From assembly GCA_900208305.1 (NCBI GenBank), contig OAPG01000001.1, positions 310,001 through 374,000 on the forward strand: a stretch of 64,000 nt of DNA, written 5' to 3'. Position 1 is the first letter of the stretch. Each line of letters starts with the position of its first letter. The notes below the pieces were generated by a model. The model was not told where the DNA came from, searched no databases, and saw only the letters and a list, made by a program, of their open reading frames with translations. Shown here one piece after another: positions 29,339 through 38,513 of this stretch. This DNA comes from Melanopsichium pennsylvanicum (lineage: Eukaryota > Basidiomycota > Ustilaginomycetes > Ustilaginales). The position numbers and the translations under genes were made by a program.

Positions 29339-30297
29339 AGGAAATAGGCAATTGATGGTTCTCTTCGGTACAATAGTCTCGGCCTGTCCCGCCGTAATTT
29401 AGTCCACGTCGAAATTCAGCCAAATGCATGCTTTTGGGTGACGGAGTTTCACCCGCAACCCACGCTCTCTGTCTTTTTGCCTCTTTTCTCGGTCTTTCGT
29501 GGCTGGCCTCAAATTTGTTGACCTTGACATCGCTCTGCCTGCAAACAAAACTTCTACATCGTTGCGACCGCTGACCCATCGAATCGAGAAGAATGGTCTC
29601 GTGAGAAATGCCAAGCCTTTTTCTCCTCTTTTGCCCTCATTGGAGATCATCTACTGGACCTGCCTTGGCCTTGTTTGCATGTCGATTTAGCTCATCTCCT
29701 CAATTAAGGACATAGATTGGACTACTTTTTACTCAACAACCGTGACCTTCATCGACCAAGTGCAGTCAATCATCGCCTTGTTGCTGCCAAGAGGCGACTT
29801 AGACAACGAGGCAACTACGCTGCTGACCTGAATGTCGTTATGAGCGCGTGACACGGCTTTGCTCCTTCCCCGGTGCTTGGCTTCTGATTCGTTCTTGGCT
29901 ATCGAGGCATGACTATGCTTCCCCGCACTCTTGCATCTGGAGACATCCGCTTCGCACGGTTGATGATGCCAATCGGTTACCGAATGAGATCGGGTAGATA
30001 GATGAGGCGATTCCTGGATCCCGAGATTTTGGACCTCAATCCGAGACGCAGTCCGTGCGCATGCCATGCGTCATCTTTGATACTTTTCACCGCCTTACCG
30101 CCTCACATGCTGGTGCGAGCAGCCAGATTAATCAATGTGGAGGCATTTGACAGGCTCATACAAGATGGCTTCTACGGATGATGATCTGAATAGCTTGAAT
30201 GTCGACTGGCCCTTCATCTTTCTTCTTCACTTCAATTGTCAACGTAGTCTCGCACACTCATACCACTTTCGAGCCAGATCAAATCAACGTTTTCGTC

Positions 30298-31911
30298 ATG
30301 AAGAAGTTCATGAGCAAGGTACAAGACAAACTCGGCGGCGACTCACCTTCGTCCTCGCCAGTCGCTCAAACCAACTCACAGGCACCTCCTCCAACCCCGG
30401 TCGATGTACCACCCACTCGTCGCGATATCTATCTCCATCGCAAGCAGCGAGGTGTCAACCTTGGCTCGTGGTTCTCTCTCGAAGGCTGGCTTACTCCCTC
30501 CCTCTTCCAGAAAGCTAAAGACCCCAAGGGCTCCGAACTCGATGTGGTTGCCGGTATGGATCATAACGAGGCCAAATCCATGCTAGAAAACCACTGGGAT
30601 ACCTTCATCAACGATGGAGATCTACAGTGGATGGTCGATCATGGTATCAACACCGTACGTATCCCTGTAGGCTACTTCCACTTCCTCGCTGGCCATCCCA
30701 ACGAGCAAGTGAGGGCATTGATGCAGGGAACAGATTTCCAAAAGTACGCATCCGTTTACGAAGGTGCCTTTTCTCGTATTCAACACGCGATCGAGTCAGC
30801 CGCGAAGAGCAATCTGGCAGTGCTGGTGGATCTTCACGGAGCGCCCGGCGGTCAAAACGCAGACGGGCATTGTGGTGTATCTGGCGGCAAAGCTGCGCTC
30901 TGGAACTCCAAAAGCGATCAGCAGAAGACAATCTCAATCCTTCAAGCTATGGCCGCCGAATACTCTCGCTTTGAGAATGTAGTCGGGCTCGAGCTTATCA
31001 ACGAGCCCAAGAACTCGGGCCGCCTTCAAGGCTTTTACGACGAGGCTATCTCCGCCATCCGCTCTGTCTCTCCTGAGGCCGCTTCTCTTCCCCTTTATCT
31101 CGGCGACGCGTGGGACACCAACCACTATACAGGCTACGTTGGCCAGCATGCGGCGGCTAACAACTTCCTCGTTTGCGATTACCACCTCTACCGCTGCTTC
31201 ACTCCACAGGATCACGGAATCAGGTGCGAAGAGCACGCGAGAAAGCTTCACCCCGGAACCAGTCCTCATCCCGCGAGCCAAGATGGCTGTGGAGAGACAG
31301 CAGGGTGGCTGCAGAGTATGAGTCAGAGGTGTGGCGGAAGCTTGATCATCGGAGAATGGAGTGCTGCTTTGAACCCTTCAAGTTTGCACCATCTGGGCGG
31401 CGAGAGTCAGCAGAGGGGCGCCAAAGCTGAGTACGCGTTCAATCAATGGAAGAGTTACGATAAGTTTTGCGCTGGTTACTTCTTCTGGACGCTAAAGAAG
31501 GAAGGTAGTCCCGATACCGGCTGGGGTTTCTACTCGGCCGTTGAGCGGGGCGTGCTTCCGCAGCACCTCGATCCGCTGAAAGGGCGAAGAAAGAATGTGC
31601 AACAGCTTGAGAGCGCCAGACAAGGTGCACAGGATGCCGCGTTGAACGGTCACGCAGGTTATTGGGACCAGCAGAAGGGAGGACCCTATGAGCACTGGAG
31701 GTTCGCCGAAGGCTTTGAGTTGGCTTGGAAGGACTCGATCGAGTTCATGAGGGCAGAGGAGAGTAACGAGATTGGGTTTGCCGGACAGTGGCAGAAGACC
31801 AGAACAGCCGCTCATGCAAAGGCCAAAGGACAGGGCAGCAAGATGATTTGGGAATTCGAGCATGGATACATGCAGGGCCTCAGTGCGTTCAAAGGAATTT
31901 TGTATCAATGA
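30298..31911 (+). CDS. Glycoside hydrolase family 5, glucan 1,3-beta-glucosidase-like, no signal peptide
   Basis: A 537-residue GH5 enzyme. Family blocks: RGVNLGSWFSLEGWLTPSLF (from residue 51), HGINTVRIPVGYF, VLVDLHGAPGGQN, acid/base Glu236 in ELINEPKNS, YHLYRCF, nucleophile Glu353 in LIIGEWSAAL, and FFWTLKKEG. The catalytic pair is intact. Unlike secreted exo-beta-1,3-glucanases, the N-terminus is hydrophilic with no signal peptide. A second in-frame ATG at 30199 would add 33 residues, but the intervening DNA looks like a CT-rich leader, so 30298 is preferred. It resembles the yeast YBR056W-type intracellular GH5 proteins (recalled). An insert with several Cys (C300-C331) precedes the nucleophile block. 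The substrate is unproven. Confidence 0.88.
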   Translation: MKKFMSKVQDKLGGDSPSSSPVAQTNSQAPPPTPVDVPPTRRDIYLHRKQRGVNLGSWFSLEGWLTPSLFQKAKDPKGSELDVVAGMDHNEAKSMLENHWDTFINDGDLQWMVDHGINTVRIPVGYFHFLAGHPNEQVRALMQGTDFQKYASVYEGAFSRIQHAIESAAKSNLAVLVDLHGAPGGQNADGHCGVSGGKAALWNSKSDQQKTISILQAMAAEYSRFENVVGLELINEPKNSGRLQGFYDEAISAIRSVSPEAASLPLYLGDAWDTNHYTGYVGQHAAANNFLVCDYHLYRCFTPQDHGIRCEEHARKLHPGTSPHPASQDGCGETAGWLQSMSQRCGGSLIIGEWSAALNPSSLHHLGGESQQRGAKAEYAFNQWKSYDKFCAGYFFWTLKKEGSPDTGWGFYSAVERGVLPQHLDPLKGRRKNVQQLESARQGAQDAALNGHAGYWDQQKGGPYEHWRFAEGFELAWKDSIEFMRAEESNEIGFAGQWQKTRTAAHAKAKGQGSKMIWEFEHGYMQGLSAFKGILYQ

Positions 31912-32027
31912 TCTGCTCTCTTCAAACTCGTTCACTTGATCAATGTATTGTCACTATGTCTGGAATGGAATTGATCGATTGGAATGAACGACAATAGTCT
32001 GAAAACCATACCGAGAGGTAGCACGTA

Positions 32028-32049
32028 GCACCATGCGTAGCCATGGTGC
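32028..32049. promoter_or_regulatory. Perfect 8-bp inverted repeat with 6-nt loop
   Basis: GCACCATG, loop CGTAGC, CATGGTGC. It lies 116 bp after the GH5 stop and 150 bp before the next ATG, upstream of the TATA-like site. It could be a protein-binding palindrome or a 3'-end hairpin of the GH5 mRNA; neither is shown. Confidence 0.35.
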
Positions 32050-32115
32050 AAATCGGAACGGCAGCCCAAATAGACGCGGTTAGCCGAATCCGCGGAAGGG
32101 AAGAAGGGTCCATCT

Positions 32116-32124
32116 TATATTTAT
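32116..32124 (+). promoter_or_regulatory. TATA-like element of the kynurenine formamidase-type gene
   Basis: TATATTTAT about 75 bp before the chosen ATG at 32199. Transcription starting downstream of it would exclude the upstream in-frame ATG at 32043, supporting the shorter protein. Confidence 0.4.
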
Positions 32125-32198
32125 TCGCCCTCGAACCGTTCCGCCTCACTTACAACTTTCTCACCTACATCCCTCCCTCGCACAGGAGTTTCGCCATC

Positions 32199-33238
32199 AT
32201 GACCACCATTCAGCCTCGCACACTGACCTATGTACCTGGTAGCACCGATCCCGAGCAGCAACTCGATCTTTACCTGCCCGCGTCCAACCCAACAGCCGGC
32301 TTGGTTGTCTTCATCCATGGCGGGGCCTGGCGCACCGGTTCTCGCAGCGACCACACCGACCTGGCCAGCCATCTCATTTGCAACGGTAAAGCCGTTGCGA
32401 TCATTGACTATCGCCTTTCTGTCAAAGATGAGAAATCGGGGCTGGCAAAGGTGATCCACCCAACTCACGCGCAGGATGTCTGTGATGCGCTGTCTTTCTT
32501 GAGAAGAAGAGAAGACGTGCCGAAGGACGGATGGATCATTGTTGGACACTCTATCGGGGCGTGGCTTACGCTTGCCGCCATTATTGAAGGCGGAGTCGGT
32601 ACAGGCAACTCGATCTACCCTGAACCGATGCCAGAGCCCGACAAAGCAGCACGGGACGCCATCAAGACGTGTATCCTCGTCGACGGCATCTTCTCGATAA
32701 CCAAGCTCCTCAAAGAGTATCCAGATTATGAAGGCTTTGTGGCCCAAGCATTTCTCCCTCTACCCGGTCCATCCAATTACGGTGCTGTCTCTTGCGAAAC
32801 TTGGCCTCTAGCGCTCGAAGGGAAAGTTTTGCATGTGTGGCACTCGAAGGATGATGAATTGCTGTCGTTCAAGCAGAGCATGGATGTAATCAAGCACCTC
32901 GATGAACAGCTCTCGGCTGGTGCTTTGCATGCTGGAAAGGCTGTAGATATACCAGAAGATGGTATTGCCAGCTTGACCAATGTTGACGGGGTGCAGAAGA
33001 AGGTATCTGATGTATATGGCAAAGTTGTCATCAAGAATTCAAATCGATTGCATGCCGATTTGACCACCTTGAGTGTAAGTGATCGCTCTCTGCTTTGATC
33101 TCGAATCGCTCATCACAGCTGACAGTCCTATACTTTTCTTCTTCCCCAATTGACTGGATACCACATTTGACTTGACAGGGCGCACACGATGATCTCCTTC
33201 ATACCGAAATATTCTGGAATTTGATCCTCAAGCTCTAA
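32199..33238 (+). CDS. BNA7: Kynurenine formamidase-like alpha/beta hydrolase (two exons)
   Basis: Spliced model join(32199..33074, 33179..33238) encodes 311 residues. Donor GTAAGT at 33075, acceptor TGACAG ending 33178; exon 1 ends in phase 0 after ...TTLS and exon 2 reads GAHDDLLHTEIFW to the stop at 33236-33238. The splice is strongly supported because exon 2 supplies the catalytic His (His295, in GAHDD). Other triad/oxyanion elements: HGGAWR (40-45) and nucleophile Ser118 in VGHSIGAW. Such enzymes hydrolyse N-formylkynurenine in tryptophan breakdown toward NAD+; the specific substrate is inferred. It is convergent with the secreted orphan (110 bp between stops). Confidence 0.85.
33075..33178 (+). 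other. Intron (104 bp) of the kynurenine formamidase-like gene
   Basis: GTAAGT donor and CTTGACAG acceptor. Without removal the protein would end in a stop at 33098, before the catalytic His. Confidence 0.8.
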
Positions 33239-33348
33239 GAAAAGTCCTACCTACAATAGCCACAACGCCGAGCAAGGTGTGACGGACAGAAACAGCATTC
33301 GTCGTTGCATTGCATTTACAGAAGATGAACTCTGGAGAACGGACACGC

Positions 33349-35172
33349 TCAGAAGATAAGACCATCAGTCTCGACGACAACATCACGCTTGATGTGCGTT
33401 TCGGGTTTCTTGGAAGCATCGCCAGCTTGGCCCTTGCCAATATCTTCTTGCTTCTTCTTGCTGGGATCACTGCCAGCCGCTTCTTCAGCAACATCCGTGT
33501 TAGAAGTCTTGGAATCATCAGTACCAGTGAGAAGGCTCTTAGCACCCTCAGCGGTCTTCGAATCTTTCACAAATGCAGTCTGAGTCCGAGGCGTAGTGTC
33601 CGTCACCGGAACCTCGCCCGTGATAGTCCGACCGTGACCGAGTGTGATCGACCCAGTGCCGCCTCTGCCATTCTTATCCCACATACCCAGAGTCACTTGG
33701 TCCACCGAATAGATCAAGCCCTTGTAGTCCACACCCGACTTATTGTTACCTGCGTACCTACTCTCGTCCTTCTTTTGCACTCCGGAACTCTGAGCTTCTC
33801 CCTCACACTGGATCTCCGGGGTAATATGTTCATGCGATTCATCCATTTCGATCTCAACTCCCTCGTAGTACACCTTGTGCTCCCGATGACCCGGCTTGCA
33901 TTCCGCACAGTAAAATTCGGCACGCCAGAAGGCCATGTTGGACGTGAGCTTAAGATGCGTGACATCGATGAGGTTGTTGTATTGATCGTAGATGTTCTGG
34001 TTCCAAATGCCTTCCTTGGAGTCACTGCGGACCAATTCAAAGTGAAGAGGGGCAGAGTCATCAGTAATAGGAGCCGCTGCCGAGTTCCTCACGTTTGTGG
34101 GAACAACCTTAGTTACCTGCGCATCACGCTTGACGGTGTCAATGCACATCAAGCCGAGGGGGCTGGAGGCCTCGAAATGGCTGCTAGATCGTGAAACGTC
34201 GGTAGAGTAGCCCCTATTGCCGTCAGCGCCAGTGCCAAAGCCAGTGCCAAAGCCAGTGCCAACCCGTGCGCCACCGGCAGAGGTTATCTTGTTAGAGTCC
34301 GGAGCAGGCTCACGGGTGGTGGCATCGCGCTTGAAGACTAGACTCGGTCGCTGATCGACCTTCTCCAGACCCAGTGGTTGATTCATGTCGCCTGCAGCGC
34401 GCTTCTCTTTATAAGGCCCACTCTGGTACTTGAGAGCGCCAATCTCCAAATTGGACTTGGACTCGCCGTGGTGCAGATGAGCATCTGTACCCTCACCGGC
34501 CTTTGAAGCAGGATCAGATCCAAGAGCAGTGGCCGAAGAACCTTTTCCCTGGGCAACGACATCAGGAGAGCTCGAGCTTTTAGGGATAATCGAATTGGGA
34601 ACGATGTAAGGCCTGTTGGCACAAGTCTCACCGTGCCTGGCGAGCGTCTTTGCGCAAGAACCTTGATCCGGATGGCGGGTAGAGTACAAACCACTCGTAG
34701 CCTTCAATACCATGCCCCTTTCACTTTGCGTTTTGGCCATCCTTGTGGTACCACTCTCATCCTGATCGAGCTTCATCGTCATCGTATATCGGATGCGTCT
34801 GATGTTAGCAGTGGCATGACCGAGCGAGCAGTGCGCCTTGTTGCCACCTTTAGCAATTGCATCACCGGTGCCAGACCCGTTCGAAGATGAAACTGCGATC
34901 TTGGAGTCGTCAACACCAGGAACCTTAGAAGCGGTGGCATCGGTGTGCATATCTTGACCAGTGAGCTTGAGGATAGTCTGAGAACCAACTTGGTTTTTGC
35001 CAAGGTAGACAGGAGTAGCGAGCTTGCCTTGAGCCCCCTTTGTGTACGAGAAAGTATTACCATCGCGAGCATGCAGGTGCTGTTCAACGGGGTCGGGACG
35101 GGCAGAGGCAGAGGAGATGGCAAGGGTCACCATGGCCACCAGGGCTGAGTGGAGCTTGCTGTTGAAGAGCAT
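33349..35172 (-). CDS. Secreted orphan protein with four Kex2-type KR sites
   Basis: A 607-residue product not recognised from any family. The first 24 residues (MLFNSKLHSALVAMVTLAIS... to SAS-A) form a clear signal peptide. The body is hydrophilic, Ser/Thr/Gly/Lys-rich, with seven cysteines in the mature part (115, 173, 184, 343, 422, 425, 456), including CAEC at 422-425. Lys-Arg pairs followed by Ala or Asp occur at 257-258, 281-282, 348-349 and 595-596, the typical context of Kex2 processing in fungal preproproteins. A short Gly repeat TGFGTGFGTG lies at 306-315. It probably passes through the Golgi and may be cut into several chains; whether it acts in the wall or toward a host is unknown. 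Convergent with the BNA7-like gene. Confidence 0.8.
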   Translation of the reverse strand: MLFNSKLHSALVAMVTLAISSASARPDPVEQHLHARDGNTFSYTKGAQGKLATPVYLGKNQVGSQTILKLTGQDMHTDATASKVPGVDDSKIAVSSSNGSGTGDAIAKGGNKAHCSLGHATANIRRIRYTMTMKLDQDESGTTRMAKTQSERGMVLKATSGLYSTRHPDQGSCAKTLARHGETCANRPYIVPNSIIPKSSSSPDVVAQGKGSSATALGSDPASKAGEGTDAHLHHGESKSNLEIGALKYQSGPYKEKRAAGDMNQPLGLEKVDQRPSLVFKRDATTREPAPDSNKITSAGGARVGTGFGTGFGTGADGNRGYSTDVSRSSSHFEASSPLGLMCIDTVKRDAQVTKVVPTNVRNSAAAPITDDSAPLHFELVRSDSKEGIWNQNIYDQYNNLIDVTHLKLTSNMAFWRAEFYCAECKPGHREHKVYYEGVEIEMDESHEHITPEIQCEGEAQSSGVQKKDESRYAGNNKSGVDYKGLIYSVDQVTLGMWDKNGRGGTGSITLGHGRTITGEVPVTDTTPRTQTAFVKDSKTAEGAKSLLTGTDDSKTSNTDVAEEAAGSDPSKKKQEDIGKGQAGDASKKPETHIKRDVVVETDGLIF

Positions 35173-36178
35173 TCTTGGTTATTCTGATGTTTGAGGACGC
35201 AACGAAGGTAGTTTGCTAGAATAGAGAGAAGTAAGCCAGTTCGCTTTACAGATTATGCGGTCGTGAGCGATGAGGACACAAGCAAAGGAGGTGACAGTCT
35301 AGGGCGCTCTTATATTGCGATCGATGGATGGTTTCTAACAGTAAGGAACAAGATGCAGAATTTGAGGAACACACCAGTACTATGTGACTTACCTCATACA
35401 CTTGCGTAAGGCAGCCACAACCAGTGCCGACAATCTTAGTGGTTTCGGTGGGGCATTCACAGCCCTTCGGTTGACTTCATCACCGACCAGGAAAGGTTGC
35501 AATTACGCCATAAACCCCACATGAAACAAGGTACGCCTCATGAACTCTTTAGCAGGCCAATGTGAAGCAATGCTGCGGAAGCGCTGGTCTTAGATGCGTC
35601 ACAATATACCAATCGTCCAGCCAAGACGAAGCGATAGAAATGAGCTTCGGGAATTGGTGATTGAGACCGCCAACGGAAAGTGCCTGGCATTTCTTCCATT
35701 GAACGACTAGTCTCATGGAAAAGGGACGACGAATCATTTTTATGATCATGCCTGGGACCGAATCGAACACAATGTCGTCCAGTCTATTGGCCGACCTCAT
35801 CACACCTGGTCATCAAAGATGATGGGAAACTGTGGGATGTGAGATTGTGGGACTGTGGGGCTGTCAACGCGTGTTGACATCCTCTTATGGCTCTTGAGCT
35901 CCGAGAGTCAAAGGTGACACGCGCACAGACCCTGTTGTCAAATTTCACTTTTCATGTGTTGCACGACTTTTCAGCAACCTCGGTTTACGTCCCACCTCAA
36001 CCTTCTCGTTCCCACCGTTTATATCCTTTCAGCTTCAGCCTTCAATCTGCCCCGAGGTTGCGCTACCAGCTTCCATTCCACCATCTCGACCTGTCTCTAC
36101 ATATTTGCTGGCCTTGTGTGCCTTGTCATTGCCCTTTTTAATTCGACTTTCTCACGCCTTCATCCAATCAACGGTGAC
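35173..36178. other. Divergent intergenic region (secreted orphan / thioesterase)
   Basis: About 1 kb. It holds both promoters; a pyrimidine-rich leader with many CTTC/TCAC words precedes the thioesterase ATG. No other gene was recognised. Confidence 0.4.
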
Positions 36179-37109
36179 ATGTCGGTGCTCAAAACGCTCA
36201 TCATCAACCCACGCTCGGGCGTCAAGCCCACTGCTACCCTATTCTTTCTCCACGGCCTCGGTGACTCTTCCGCCGGCTGGTCTGATGTGGCTCAGATGCT
36301 GTCGCAGCGCCCATCGCTGTCTCACGTACGATTCGTCCTTCCCAACGCACCGATTCAGCCAGTTTCATTGAACATGGGCATGCCAATGCCAAGTTGGTTT
36401 GATAGTAGGTCTTCTTACTCTTGTGCGTGCGTCCTGCCGCGCGCTGGATCTCCACTGGCTCGCTCGTTAAATCTTTGGCACTAACCTGAGCGCATTCTTT
36501 GTTTACACTCACCTCCACAGTTCTTGCCTTGGACGATTTGTCGGGGGCTGAAGATGAAGCCGGACTCCTCAAGTCCACAGATGAAATCAAGAAGCTCATC
36601 AAGGCCGAAAATGATGGCACTGCACAAGGCCTCGATGGCTCTCAGATCCCCAGTGAACGTATCGTAGTCGGAGGTTTCAGCCAAGGCGGTGCGATCTCTC
36701 TCCTTACCGGTCTTACCAACCCAAATTCTGTCGCTGGTGTTGCTGCTTTGTCTACATGGTTGCCTCTGAGGGCCAAGATCGCAACTCTTCGCACAGAAAC
36801 GAGCAATAACTTGAAGGTGTTTCAGGCTCACGGTGACGCAGACCCCGTGGTCAAGTATGAATATGGACAGAGGACAGTCAAGTTCTTGAAGGAGGAGCTC
36901 GGATTGAAGGCGGAAGCTGTCGAATTCAAGACTTACCCTCGAATGCCTCACTCGGCATGTCCTGAAGAGGTATGTTCATGAAATAAGTGGCTTCGAGAAA
37001 ATTGGCGATTCAGACTCTCACCGATTGACCTTTCTTTGTCTAAAACACTTTGGAAAAACAGATTCGTGACCTCGCTGCTTTCTTGGAAAAGGTCATCCCC
37101 GCTCTGTAG
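36179..37109 (+). CDS. APT1: Acyl-protein thioesterase 1 (three exons)
   Basis: Spliced model join(36179..36404, 36521..36969, 37062..37109) gives 240 residues, the normal size for this family. Donors GTAGGT (36405) and GTATGT (36970); acceptors CCACAG (to 36520) and AAACAG (to 37061). The first junction completes WFDI, a family block, and the reading frame fits at both joints. Motifs: [14 protein letters not shown] (oxyanion region), nucleophile Ser129 in [18 protein letters not shown] (catalytic Asp) and MPHSACPEE (catalytic His). It removes palmitate from cysteine-acylated proteins such as Ras and G-alpha in the cytosol, by family knowledge. An AATAAA follows the stop by 77 bp. Confidence 0.92.
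36405..36520 (+). other. Intron 1 (116 bp) of the thioesterase gene
   Basis: GTAGGT...CCACAG. It interrupts the WFD|I block in phase 1. Confidence 0.8.
36970..37061 (+). other. Intron 2 (92 bp) of the thioesterase gene
   Basis: GTATGT...AAACAG, phase 0. Removal joins PEE to [13 protein letters not shown], the usual C-terminal helix of the family. Confidence 0.8.
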
Positions 37110-37185
37110 ACGACGCAGCCAAGTTCAGCCTGGCATACAATTTGCGCGGGCCGTGTACTGTACGATAAAACGGGTAATATAGAGC

Positions 37186-37191
37186 AATAAA
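37186..37191 (+). terminator. AATAAA polyadenylation signal candidate
   Basis: A canonical hexamer 77 bp after the thioesterase stop, in the short gap before the convergent quinone oxidoreductase gene. Confidence 0.5.
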
Positions 37192-37256
37192 TTTAGATAT
37201 TTTTTAGCGGCAAATCGGCTCCTCTCGCATCGAGCTCAAAGACCTGAGCGAGGAAG

Positions 37257-38513
37257 TCAAGCGCCATCTACAGTGATAATGATTTTGCCGACGTTCTTGT
37301 TCGCCTCCATCTCATCGTGAGCCTCCTTGATCTCCTTCCAGCTGTATACCTTGTGGATGACCAACTTGCTTCCGTCCTTTCCGTCCTCCCTTGCGCCCGA
37401 GATCAACCTCTCCAAACCCTTTTCATTGACGAATCCCTGAACCAAGTCACTCTGGTACTCGACTGTCCTGGATCGCAGTGTTGAGCCTTCGATCCTCAAT
37501 CGCTTGAAGAGGATTTGGGCAATGAGAGTTTCTTTGATCTTGGCTCCGCCCATGAAGGCCAACATGACCATGCGACCGTCGCGCTTCAGGCTTTGAAGGT
37601 TACCGTTGAAGTAAGGGGCGCCGATGAAGTCGACAATCACATCCACACTTCCGGCGGGGCCTTTTGCCCCAGTATGCTTCGCAAGCTCTTCAGCCCAATC
37701 GCCAGCTTTGTAGTTGAAGCCTTTGTCTGCTCCGATGTCCTGGCAAAATTTGATCTTTTCCTGGCTGCCAGCGGTGATGTAGATCTTACCTGCGCCAAAC
37801 GCCCTCGCGAGCTGAATAGCCGCAAGTCCAACACCACTGGCACCTGCGTGGATGAGCACATCTTCGCCCTTCCTCAACTGTCCAATCACTCGGAGAGCCT
37901 GAAAAGCGGTCAGGTAGTTTTCGGGAATAGCAGCTGCTTGGACCCAGTCCAACTCACTCGGCTTCTCCAAGATCATTCGGGCAGGAACTTTGATGTATTC
38001 CGCGTAAGCACCGCCAACAGCGAGACCGAATACTTCTTGACCTTCCTTCCACTGGATGTCCTTTAAGTTTTTTGTCGCAACGACGTGACCGGAGAACTCG
38101 ACTCCCATAACCTGGGGGGCATGGGGTGGGAGGGGGTAGTTGCCCTCACGCTGCATAATGTCCATACGGTTCAGACCGAAGGCTTTGATCTTGACCAGAA
38201 CCTCGTCATCACCTAGTTGCGGAACAGGTTCCTCGCCGAGGTAAAGCGATGAAGATGGACCTTTGCCGTCCTTGACAAGGATCGCCTTCATTTTCGAGGG
38301 AATTCCACATGACATGGTGCGGGCTTGGATGGTGTTGAATCTCGATGTGACGGTTGCGACCTTGCAAGTCGTAGCTTGGCGCAGCGGAACGTGGTGAAGT
38401 GCAACACGAGAGGTTTTAATGAAGGCGTGAATTGAAGTAATGCCGATAGAGGGAGTCTGGTAGGCAATGGAAGAAAAGAAGGACTTTCGGATGGTGCAAG
38501 GAATAGCTGACAT
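37257..38513 (-). CDS. NAD(P)H quinone oxidoreductase, PIG3/zeta-crystallin type (MDR family)
   Basis: A 418-residue zinc-free medium-chain dehydrogenase/reductase. The family core starts at MKAILVKDGKGPSS (about residue 75) and includes AFGLNRMDIMQREGNYP, GVEFSGHV, the quinone oxidoreductase signature HAGASGVGLAAIQLARA and the nucleotide loop KIYITAGSQEKIKF. The lack of structural zinc cysteines and the PLPPHAPQVMG block resemble human TP53I3 (PIG3). The N-terminal ~70 residues are rich in Ser/Thr/Arg/His and poor in acids, consistent with mitochondrial targeting. The frame is open five codons further, but only from a TTG, so the ATG at 38513 is used; an inner Met just before the core is an alternative start. 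Confidence 0.88.
   Translation of the reverse strand: MSAIPCTIRKSFFSSIAYQTPSIGITSIHAFIKTSRVALHHVPLRQATTCKVATVTSRFNTIQARTMSCGIPSKMKAILVKDGKGPSSSLYLGEEPVPQLGDDEVLVKIKAFGLNRMDIMQREGNYPLPPHAPQVMGVEFSGHVVATKNLKDIQWKEGQEVFGLAVGGAYAEYIKVPARMILEKPSELDWVQAAAIPENYLTAFQALRVIGQLRKGEDVLIHAGASGVGLAAIQLARAFGAGKIYITAGSQEKIKFCQDIGADKGFNYKAGDWAEELAKHTGAKGPAGSVDVIVDFIGAPYFNGNLQSLKRDGRMVMLAFMGGAKIKETLIAQILFKRLRIEGSTLRSRTVEYQSDLVQGFVNEKGLERLISGAREDGKDGSKLVIHKVYSWKEIKEAHDEMEANKNVGKIIITVDGA

Larger units (their letters stand above)
28418..30297. other. Long divergent intergenic region (GNAT-Mss4 / GH5)
   Basis: About 1.9 kb. It contains a (GA)10 + G7 microsatellite (28645-28671), a TACAGTA word (28866-28872), and a possible 49-codon secreted-peptide ORF at 29189-29338. 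Larger ORFs on the minus strand (for example 28710-29180) have no recognisable content. A CT-rich leader precedes the GH5 ATG. Confidence 0.45.

Noticed and set aside
33310..34194. A 294-codon plus-strand ORF opposite the secreted orphan
   Set aside because: Considered because the orphan has no family support, but the minus-strand frame has a signal peptide and is twice as long, while this one has no recognisable feature.
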